Source of the DNA: Tissierellia bacterium
GTDB lineage: Bacteria > Bacillota > Clostridia > Tissierellales > Dethiosulfatibacteraceae
Length of the DNA stretch: 5,694 bases
Direction: 5' to 3'
Assembly: GCA_007116605.1 (NCBI GenBank)
Contig: SKID01000309.1
Coordinates: forward strand, 1-5,694
In this document: positions 1 to 4,989 of the stretch, one piece after another
Layout: every line of letters begins with the position of its first letter
Numbering within the stretch: the stretch's first letter is position 1
Notes under the pieces: generated by a model
Database searches by the model: none
What the model was told of the DNA's origin: nothing
What the model saw: only the letters and a program-made list of their open reading frames with translations
Program-made: the position numbers and the translations under genes

Positions 1-569
1 TGGAGACACCGGTCACTTATGAAGACATTAATGCCACAGGTGCCATTATGGGATCAGGCGGAATGGTCGTTATGGATGAAACCACGTGTATGGTTGATAT
101 TGCAAAATTTTTCTTAGATTTTACTTGCAAAGAATCTTGTGGAAAATGCTTGTATTGTCGCATAGGTACAAAGAGAATGTTAGAGATACTTGAAAGAATT
201 ACTGAAGGAAAAGGCAAACCTGAAGATTTAGATACATTGTCTGAATTAGGAGATAGCATAAAAGATGCTTCATTATGTGGACTAGGACAGACTGCACCAA
301 ATCCAGTTTTAACAGGATTAAAATACTTTAGAGAAGAATATGAAGCCCACATATTTGACAAAAAATGTCCGGCAAAAAAATGCCAAGCTTTATTAACTTA
401 TACAATTTCCGAAACTCATTGTGTGGGATGTACCTTGTGTGCTAGGAATTGCCCAACTCAGGCTATTGCTGGAAATAGAAAAGAAGTCCACAAAATTGAT
501 CAAGACTTATGTATACAATGTGGAAATTGCTTGACAGCTTGTAATTTTAATGCTGTTAATGTGGAATAG
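1..569 (+). CDS. NuoF/HydB-like NADH-binding oxidoreductase subunit, C-terminal part (5' end outside window)
   Basis: The reading frame is open from base 3, so the gene begins upstream; the ATG at 48 is internal. Numbering from the first full codon, 188 residues are present. Seen: the end of the flavoprotein domain (GSGGMVVMDE), then the NuoF C-terminal [4Fe-4S] site with Cys46, Cys49, Cys52 (CGKCLYC) and Cys92 (LCGLGQ). A ferredoxin tail follows, with two Cx2Cx2Cx3C sites (Cys140/143/146/150 and Cys170/173/176/180). Known of the family: the 51-kDa NuoF/HydB/HoxF subunits bind FMN and NAD(H), and the extra ferredoxin tail is typical of soluble HydB-type subunits rather than of membrane complex I. 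The linker motif HIFDKKCPAKKC (His116, Cys122, Cys127) also matches HydB. Inferred role: cytoplasmic NADH oxidation or formation, exchanging electrons with the large fusion subunit encoded 14 bases downstream. The FMN- and NAD-binding N-terminus cannot be checked here. A NuoE-like gene is expected upstream. Confidence 0.9.
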   Translation, partial: ETPVTYEDINATGAIMGSGGMVVMDETTCMVDIAKFFLDFTCKESCGKCLYCRIGTKRMLEILERITEGKGKPEDLDTLSELGDSIKDASLCGLGQTAPNPVLTGLKYFREEYEAHIFDKKCPAKKCQALLTYTISETHCVGCTLCARNCPTQAIAGNRKEVHKIDQDLCIQCGNCLTACNFNAVNVE

Positions 570-575
570 GAGGGG
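568..575 (+). promoter_or_regulatory. Strong ribosome binding site of the fusion subunit, overlapping the upstream stop codon
   Basis: AGGAGGGG starts inside the TAG stop (567-569) of the NuoF-like gene and lies about 8 bases before the ATG at 584. It fixes the start of the 1077-residue protein. Its overlap with the stop codon points to one transcript and coupled translation of the two redox subunits, which suits fixed stoichiometry. Confidence 0.8.
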
Positions 576-583
576 AGTGCATC

Positions 584-3500
584 ATGTCAAAAATATCAAT
601 TAATATTAATGGCGTTGAAATTATAACAACGGAAGATAAAAATATTCTACAAGCTGCACTGGATAATCATATTCAAGTTCCACATCTTTGTTATGATGAA
701 AGAATGGAAGCTTATGGAGGATGTGGGTTATGTGTTGTTGAAATAGAAGGATTACCTAAACTAGCCAGAGCTTGTGCTACACCTGTAAAACAAGGGATGG
801 TGATCAAAACCCATACAAAACGAACAGAAGCCACACGAAAGACGGCCTTAGAGTTATTAGTATCAGACCATAGAGGGGATTGCAGGCCTCCGTGTATGAT
901 GGCATGTCCTTCTCATACAGATGTACAAGGCTACTCAGGATTGATAGCTAATGGTGAGTACAAAGAAGCCGTTAAATTAATCAAAAAAGATTTACCCATT
1001 CCTGCTTGTATCGGTAGAGTATGTCCTCATCCTTGCGAAACAGATTGTCGTAGAAATTCTGTAGAAAAACCGGTCTCCATTGCAGCATTAAAAACTTTTG
1101 CTGCAGACTATGACTTGTTTGACCCTAGAGAAGAAACTTATCGAGCCACGATTTTGCCACCCACAGGTAAATCAGTAGCCATTGTAGGAGCAGGACCAGC
1201 TGGTTTGACAGCAGCTTATTACTTGTCTGAAAAAGGACATGGTGTCACTGTCTATGATGCAATGGACAAACCCGGCGGTATGATGCGCTATGGTATTCCA
1301 CAATACAGACTTCCTAAACATGTCATTGATGCGGAAGTGGCTTTAATTGAAGACATGGGAGTTCAATTTAAGTATCAGACAAAAATAGGGGAAGATTTAA
1401 CATTGCCCTATTTACAGAAAGCTTATGATGCTGTTTTTCTAGCTGTTGGTGCATGGGAAAGTTCGTCCATGCGATGCCAAGGAGAAGAAGCAGAAGGCGT
1501 TATTGGTGGCATTGACTTTTTGAGAAAAGTGACTCAAAATGAGCCTTTGAAGTTAGATGATACCGTTCTAGTGGTAGGTGGTGGTAATACTGCCATGGAT
1601 GTGGCTAGAACTTGTGTGCGCCTTGGTGTGAAAGAAGTGCGTATTGTTTATCGTAGAACAGAAGACGAAATGCCAGCAGAAAGAATTGAAATAGAAGAAG
1701 CAAAAGAAGAGGGTGTTCAATTCAGCTTTTTGTCTGCCCCCATTCGTGTCATAGAAGAAGACGGTAAAGCTGTCGGCTTGCTTTGTCAAAAAATGAAGTT
1801 AGGTGAGCCTGATGAGTCAGGCAGAAGAAGACCAGAGGCCATTGAAGGGCAAGTAGAAACCTTACACTCAACAACCATTATCGCAGCCATTGGACAAAAT
1901 GTTACCTTGGGAAATATTCATGTTCAAACCACAAAGTGGGGAACCATCCAAGTGAATGAAGGAACCTTTGAGACGAATCTACCAAAAGTTTTTGCAGGTG
2001 GCGATGCAGTGACAGGTCCTAAAATAGCCATACAAGCTGTGGCAGATGGCAAAAATGCATCAAAAGTGATTCATAGTTATTTAGAAGGGCAAATCATTCC
2101 CCATCATGAACCCATTATCGTGAGACAAAAAGATTTAACCGAAGACGACTTCAAACAATATCAGAATGAAGTGCGTATGCCATTAATATACTTAGAGCCT
2201 GAGATAAGAAAGCATTCATTTCAGGAAGTGGTGACTTACTATACTGAAGCAATGGCAAGAAAAGAAGGGTCTAGATGTTTAGAGTGTGGATGTAAGGATT
2301 ATTTTGAATGTCAATTAATCCATTACGTTGAAAAGGATAAAATTGATACAGATAAGAACTTAGGAGTGAATCATAAAAGATATGAACCACAGACCCATCC
2401 TTTTGTGGAGAGAAATCCTGATAAATGTATTCAATGCGGTCTTTGTGTACGCACTTGTGATGAATTTATGGGCATAACCGCATTAGGACTTGTGGACAGA
2501 GGATTTGATGCAGTTATCGCACCAGAATTCAATCAAAAATTAGAGGAAACAGAGTGTATATCATGTGGACAATGTATTGATGTTTGTCCTGTAGGGGCAT
2601 TACAAGAAAAAATCAGAACCCATAAAGAAATCCCATTAGATTTAGAAAAAACAGAAGGCATCTGCCAAATGTGCTCTTTAGGATGTCATTTAAACTATCA
2701 ACATAATGGGGATTTAGTTTATAAAGTCACACCAAACCGAGATAAAGACGAAGGCGTTTTATGTCAAAAAGGAAAGTTTGACTTTGATATTATCAACTTA
2801 TTAGATCGCATTAAGGTACCCACTCAGAAGTTTAATGGGAAACACATACCCATTCGACAGGAGGAAGTCGTCCCCTTATTTGCCTCAAAACTAAAATCCA
2901 CTAAATACGCTAAAGGTGACAATCGTATAGGTTTCATTGTGTCTCAACAATTAACCAATGAAGATTACGAGATGATTGCTAAAATAGCCCATTCATTAGG
3001 CACTCAATATTTAGGCTCAAAAGATGTGAAACACCAAGAAGTGACATCTACTATAAAATTTGAAGAGTTACCAAACACAGAACTGATCATCACTGTTGGT
3101 GAAGTCTATGAAAGCTTTGCTCCCATGGGTGTGAAAATTAAAAATTTGGGTGTACCCTATATTAGCCTTTCAGAAAAAGGAACTCGATTAGATCAATTTA
3201 CAAAGCAAGCTTTGCAAGTAGATTCTTTAGAAAGTTTACTGGAATCATGGTTAAATGCCATTGAAAATAATAACAAGAATCAAGAAGATATGGCATCAGA
3301 GGTATTAAAACCACTAATAACTCAGTATCATGGTGCAAAAAAAGTCGCATTTGTAGTGGATGAAAACACAGTGACTGAAAAAGCACAAAGATTAATTTAT
3401 AATATTGCAGAGTTAACAGGACAGTTAAATGCAGTACATGGTGGACTTTTAATGTTGAAAAAACAAGCCAATGCCCAAGGAGCTATTAATGCAGGTTTTG

Positions 3501-3817
3501 TATTCCCAGCGTCTGACTTGATTGATAAAGCAAAGAAAGGCTTAATCAATACCCTAGTGGTCATCGGTGAGGAAATTGATAGGGAAGGTTTGGAAGTATT
3601 AGACTACTGCATTGCTATGAATGCTTTTAGTAATGAAACGACAAAAAATGCCCATATGGTATTACCTCTTTATTTAATTAGTGAATCATCAGGTCATTTA
3701 ACTAGAACAGATGGCAAAGTTCAAGGAACGAATCAGATACTGCCTTCTAAGTCGGACTTTAATCATAGCGAGTTTTTTAAAGAAGTATATTTTGCATTAA
3801 ATCCAAACCAATCATAG
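584..3817 (+). CDS. NuoG-GltD-molybdopterin-like fusion: multi-cluster FAD/NAD(P)H oxidoreductase subunit
   Basis: This complete protein has 1077 residues. Domains in order: (1) residues 1-95, NuoG-type [2Fe-2S] domain with Cys36, Cys47, Cys50, Cys64. (2) Residues 96-180, cysteine-rich helical domain of the GltD/dihydropyrimidine dehydrogenase type (His96, Cys100, Cys104, Cys108; then CIGRVCPHPCETDC with Cys142/147/151/155). (3) Residues 195-500, GltD/NfnB module: FAD loop GAGPAG (202-207), NAD(P) loop VGGGNTA (331-337) with Arg357-Arg358 suited to the NADPH 2'-phosphate, and the second FAD motif GGDAVTGP (472-479). (4) Residues 565-576, CLECGC plus Cys576, probably another metal site. (5) Two ferredoxin sites, Cys615/618/621/625 and Cys658/661/664/668. 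(6) Residues 690-1077, molybdopterin-oxidoreductase-like, with [4Fe-4S] ligands Cys694/697/701/727 and late family motifs (ANAQGA, AHMVLP, ESSG). The last domain is short and has no Cys between 728 and 1008, so catalytic molybdenum chemistry is unlikely. Inferred: electron-transfer scaffold joining NAD(P)H to the NuoF-like partner. It is not glutamate synthase, since no GltB is present. Confidence 0.88.
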   Translation: MSKISININGVEIITTEDKNILQAALDNHIQVPHLCYDERMEAYGGCGLCVVEIEGLPKLARACATPVKQGMVIKTHTKRTEATRKTALELLVSDHRGDCRPPCMMACPSHTDVQGYSGLIANGEYKEAVKLIKKDLPIPACIGRVCPHPCETDCRRNSVEKPVSIAALKTFAADYDLFDPREETYRATILPPTGKSVAIVGAGPAGLTAAYYLSEKGHGVTVYDAMDKPGGMMRYGIPQYRLPKHVIDAEVALIEDMGVQFKYQTKIGEDLTLPYLQKAYDAVFLAVGAWESSSMRCQGEEAEGVIGGIDFLRKVTQNEPLKLDDTVLVVGGGNTAMDVARTCVRLGVKEVRIVYRRTEDEMPAERIEIEEAKEEGVQFSFLSAPIRVIEEDGKAVGLLCQKMKLGEPDESGRRRPEAIEGQVETLHSTTIIAAIGQNVTLGNIHVQTTKWGTIQVNEGTFETNLPKVFAGGDAVTGPKIAIQAVADGKNASKVIHSYLEGQIIPHHEPIIVRQKDLTEDDFKQYQNEVRMPLIYLEPEIRKHSFQEVVTYYTEAMARKEGSRCLECGCKDYFECQLIHYVEKDKIDTDKNLGVNHKRYEPQTHPFVERNPDKCIQCGLCVRTCDEFMGITALGLVDRGFDAVIAPEFNQKLEETECISCGQCIDVCPVGALQEKIRTHKEIPLDLEKTEGICQMCSLGCHLNYQHNGDLVYKVTPNRDKDEGVLCQKGKFDFDIINLLDRIKVPTQKFNGKHIPIRQEEVVPLFASKLKSTKYAKGDNRIGFIVSQQLTNEDYEMIAKIAHSLGTQYLGSKDVKHQEVTSTIKFEELPNTELIITVGEVYESFAPMGVKIKNLGVPYISLSEKGTRLDQFTKQALQVDSLESLLESWLNAIENNNKNQEDMASEVLKPLITQYHGAKKVAFVVDENTVTEKAQRLIYNIAELTGQLNAVHGGLLMLKKQANAQGAINAGFVFPASDLIDKAKKGLINTLVVIGEEIDREGLEVLDYCIAMNAFSNETTKNAHMVLPLYLISESSGHLTRTDGKVQGTNQILPSKSDFNHSEFFKEVYFALNPNQS

Positions 3818-3843
3818 TCAATAGAAGGGTTTTGTGTTAGAAT
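3815..3843 (+). promoter_or_regulatory. Possible extended -10 promoter for the glutaredoxin-thioesterase-DUF3870 genes
   Basis: TAGTCA (3815-3820, 4 of 6 matches to the sigma-A -35) is followed, after 17 bases, by TAGAAT (3838-3843, 5 of 6) with an upstream TG at 3835-3836, making an extended -10. Transcription would begin near 3850, giving a leader of about 16 bases that still includes the ribosome binding site AAGGAGA (3854-3860). No terminator is visible between the fusion gene and this point, so the site would add to read-through rather than replace it. Confidence 0.35.
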
Positions 3844-3865
3844 AAAAAGAAAAAAGGAGAGTATT

Positions 3866-4090
3866 ATGGCTAAAGTAATTGTTTTTTCCAGCAACAGTTG
3901 CCCACATTGTGTCACTGCAAAGGAATACTTAAAATCAAAAAATGTCGAGTTTGAAGAAAAAAATGTTTCAACAGATATGGATGCCAGAAAAGAGTTAATT
4001 GGCATGGGTTATATGGGTGTACCCATTATTCTAGTGGATGGTCAGGCTATTGAAGGTTTTAATAAAGAAAAAATTGATGAATTAGTATAG
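3866..4090 (+). CDS. Glutaredoxin-like thiol-disulfide protein (CPHC, YruB-like)
   Basis: This small thioredoxin-fold protein has 74 residues, the usual length for short clostridial glutaredoxin-like proteins of the YruB type. Seen: a beta strand VIVFSS, then the redox motif CPHC (Cys12-Pro-His-Cys15), a helix with KEYLKSK, the cis-proline loop GVP (51-53) and a GF pair (64-65) near the end. Known of the family: two-cysteine proteins of this kind pass electrons to protein disulfides in the cytoplasm; in clostridia some are reduced by flavoprotein reductases rather than by glutathione. The start ATG has a good ribosome binding site (AAGGAGA, 3854-3860). It lies 48 bases after the redox fusion gene and 8 bases before the thioesterase gene. 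Inferred: it may take electrons from the flavoprotein complex next door, or protect thiols of the neighbouring CoA enzymes. The partner is not shown by the sequence. Confidence 0.85.
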   Translation: MAKVIVFSSNSCPHCVTAKEYLKSKNVEFEEKNVSTDMDARKELIGMGYMGVPIILVDGQAIEGFNKEKIDELV

Positions 4091-4093
4091 GAG
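4089..4093 (+). promoter_or_regulatory. Ribosome binding site of the thioesterase gene, overlapping the glutaredoxin stop
   Basis: AGGAG begins within the TAG stop (4088-4090) of the glutaredoxin gene and lies 5 bases before the ATG at 4099. It supports that start and suggests translational coupling of the two genes. Confidence 0.65.
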
Positions 4094-4098
4094 TTTTT

Positions 4099-4476
4099 AT
4101 GAGTTTTGATTTAAAGACAGGTTTAAAGCACACCAGAGAGAAAGTGGTAGCTTTTGAAGATACGGCTGCAGCATTAGGAAGTGGATTTGTAGATGTTTTA
4201 GCCACCCCAAGAATGATAGCAGTGATGGAAGGGACTTGTGCAGAATGTGTTAAACCTTATTTGCCAGAAAACTATAGCACAGTTGGAACCCATGTGAATG
4301 TGTCCCATCAAGCGGCAGTAGGAATTGGCGGTACTTACTATACATCTTGTGAGTTAATTGCCATTGACAGAAAGAAACTGACTTTTAAAGTTAAAACATT
4401 CACTGAAGACAAAGTGATAGGAGAAGGTACTCATGAACGGTTCATTATTGATATGGACAAGTTCATGAAAAAGTAA
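4099..4476 (+). CDS. FlK-like hotdog-fold acyl-CoA thioesterase
   Basis: This 125-residue protein matches the length of the fluoroacetyl-CoA thioesterase (FlK) family. Against FlK residues recalled from the literature (Thr42, Glu50, Gly69, His76, Arg120), this protein has Thr36, Glu44, Gly63, His70 and Arg114, a constant shift of six. The surrounding motifs also fit: ATPRMIAVME around Thr36/Glu44, GTHVNVSH before His70, and GTHERF around Arg114. Known: the family hydrolyses short acyl-CoA thioesters in the cytoplasm, and FlK itself removes fluoroacetyl-CoA. Most bacterial relatives lie in anaerobes with no link to fluoroacetate, so the substrate here is open. The gene sits between the glutaredoxin and DUF3870 genes in one tight unit, with a CoA-transferase gene beyond. 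Inferred: it releases CoA from a small or unwanted acyl-CoA of the local pathway. Fold assignment is firm; substrate is unknown. Confidence 0.87.
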   Translation: MSFDLKTGLKHTREKVVAFEDTAAALGSGFVDVLATPRMIAVMEGTCAECVKPYLPENYSTVGTHVNVSHQAAVGIGGTYYTSCELIAIDRKKLTFKVKTFTEDKVIGEGTHERFIIDMDKFMKK

Positions 4477-4481
4477 TCATC

Positions 4482-4811
4482 ATGAGAACCTTAGCAGATG
4501 AGATATTTGTAACAGGATATGCCAAATTGCCTTCAAATATTACAGCCAGCATTATGTATGAAGTGATTGCGGTAGGACTTTTGATTGAGTCTGAAACAGG
4601 CAGAATCATTGAGGCGGACTGTACTTTGTCTACTCAGTTAGGTAATCGCTTTGTTTCAAAAATGTTGCAAAATCAAAACATGAATGACATGGATCAAATG
4701 ATCCATGTCATAGATCGTTCTTATTTTGGATCTGCCAAAAAAGCAATTAAAACAGCAGTTTTAAATTGCAAAAAAAAATATGATTCTGTGATAATGGGTT
4801 GTGAAGAGTAA
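4482..4811 (+). CDS. DUF3870 domain-containing protein
   Basis: This 109-residue protein is made up almost wholly of a DUF3870-type domain, recognised from VTGYAKLPSNIT (10-21), the strand-turn-strand ETGRIIEADCTL (38-49) and the C-terminal RSYFGSAKKAI (79-89). No signal peptide or membrane segment is visible, so it is probably cytoplasmic. The function of the family is not established. The conserved Asp46-Cys47 pair and Tyr81/Gly83/Ser84/Lys86 are the residues to look at for a ligand or catalytic site. The start ATG is 5 bases after the thioesterase stop and has no recognisable ribosome binding site, so it probably depends on ribosomes finishing the upstream gene. Inferred: a partner or modulator of the thioesterase or the nearby CoA metabolism, from gene order only. 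A perfect 12-bp inverted repeat falls within codons 68-77. Confidence 0.8.
   Translation: MRTLADEIFVTGYAKLPSNITASIMYEVIAVGLLIESETGRIIEADCTLSTQLGNRFVSKMLQNQNMNDMDQMIHVIDRSYFGSAKKAIKTAVLNCKKKYDSVIMGCEE
4684..4711 (+). repeat. Perfect 12-bp inverted repeat (hairpin) inside the DUF3870 gene
   Basis: ATGACATGGATC (4684-4695), loop AAAT (4696-4699), and GATCCATGTCAT (4700-4711) form an uninterrupted 12-bp stem with a tetraloop. It lies within coding sequence for the segment NDMDQMIHVI. No T-run follows directly, so it is not a standard terminator. It could slow ribosomes, protect or expose the transcript to RNases, or bind a dimeric protein as DNA. Four GATC sites occur between 4692 and 4732. Confidence 0.85.
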
Positions 4812-4819
4812 CGTATGAC

Positions 4820-4851
4820 TTGACAGACCTAAAAAAATGCATTAATCTAAT
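4820..4851 (+). promoter_or_regulatory. Candidate promoter with perfect -35, weak -10, after the DUF3870 stop
   Basis: TTGACA at 4820-4825 is a perfect sigma-A -35 hexamer. The -10 is uncertain: TAATCT (4843-4848) has ideal 17-base spacing but only three matches, while TCTAAT (4846-4851) matches five of six at a long 20-base spacing. If used, transcription would start near 4857 and give a leader of about 130 bases before the CoA-transferase gene, carrying the hairpins described at 4881-4960. Confidence 0.3.
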
Positions 4852-4880
4852 GATGCAAACATATTCCTATTTACTTGTCG

Positions 4881-4906
4881 TAATAAGGAGTCCCCTTATT
4901 AATAAG
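4881..4906 (+). promoter_or_regulatory. Overlapping 8-bp hairpin and 12-bp perfect palindrome, possible operator or leader element
   Basis: TAATAAGG (4881-4888) and CCTTATTA (4894-4901) are perfect inverted repeats around the 5-base loop AGTCC. The right arm also forms the first half of the perfect 12-base palindrome CTTATTAATAAG (4895-4906). AATAAG therefore occurs twice in direct orientation flanking one shared complementary arm. This suits a DNA site for a dimeric regulator, or an RNA hairpin. It does not match the Rex (TTGTTAA-type) or CcpA consensus sites known to me. Confidence 0.45.
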
Positions 4907-4911
4907 CGAGT

Positions 4912-4960
4912 AATGCACGGATGGCGAGATCAAAATCGTTTATTCGTGCATTTTTATTTT
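4912..4960 (+). terminator. Intrinsic terminator or attenuator just upstream of the CoA-transferase gene
   Basis: The left arm AATGCACGGAT (4912-4922) pairs with ATTCGTGCATT (4942-4952) over 11 bp with a single G-U pair. Inside the 19-base loop a shorter GCGA/TCGT stem can form (4924-4927 with 4936-4939). The T-rich tract TTTATTTT (4953-4960) follows at once. This is a good Rho-independent terminator for + strand transcription. It ends 29 bases before the next ATG, so it either closes the upstream operon or acts as an attenuator of the CoA-transferase gene. Confidence 0.7.
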
Positions 4961-4978
4961 AGATAAACCAGTAGGAAC

Positions 4979-4985
4979 AGGAGGT
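4979..4985 (+). promoter_or_regulatory. Consensus ribosome binding site of the CoA-transferase gene
   Basis: AGGAGGT lies 4 bases before the ATG at 4990. It is a full match to the anti-Shine-Dalgarno sequence and fixes this start, although the spacing is slightly short. It implies high translation once the transcript is made. Confidence 0.8.
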
Positions 4986-4989
4986 AAAA

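Noticed and set aside
48..50. ATG at 48 as the start of the first gene
   Set aside because: The frame is open to the left edge with conserved NuoF sequence before it, and there is no ribosome binding site; the gene is truncated by the window.
17..361. Minus-strand open frame of 114 codons
   Set aside because: It lies opposite the NuoF-like gene, whose cysteine motifs are clear. It has no recognisable domain or ribosome binding site.
1568..1789. Minus-strand open frame of 73 codons
   Set aside because: It is antisense to the NADPH-binding part of the fusion gene, with low-complexity Phe/Ser/His content typical of shadow frames.
1807..1822. GCCTGA/TCAGGC 6-bp hairpin with a TGAG loop in the fusion gene
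   Set aside because: Stems of this length are expected by chance several times in a window of this size, and nothing follows that suggests function.
3198..3386. Minus-strand open frame of 62 codons
   Set aside because: It is antisense to the fusion gene, with no recognisable family and no ribosome binding site.
584..3817. Calling the fusion a glutamate synthase small subunit or a formate dehydrogenase
   Set aside because: The GltD module is only one part and no GltB is nearby. The molybdopterin-like domain is short and has no Cys or Sec where the formate dehydrogenase metal ligand should be.
3763..4005. Minus-strand open frame across the fusion-glutaredoxin junction
   Set aside because: It overlaps two well supported plus-strand genes, and its hydrophobic stretch comes from antisense of A-rich codons.
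4838..4857. TGCAT...ATGCA and CATTA-ATC-TAATG small inverted repeats
   Set aside because: Stems of five A/T-rich pairs are weak and expected by chance; the region is mentioned only for its longer-range match with the terminator arm.
4812..4989. T-box or known metabolite riboswitch in the leader
   Set aside because: No T-box GGTGG-type antiterminator motif and no riboswitch core I can recognise; only hairpins and a terminator are visible.
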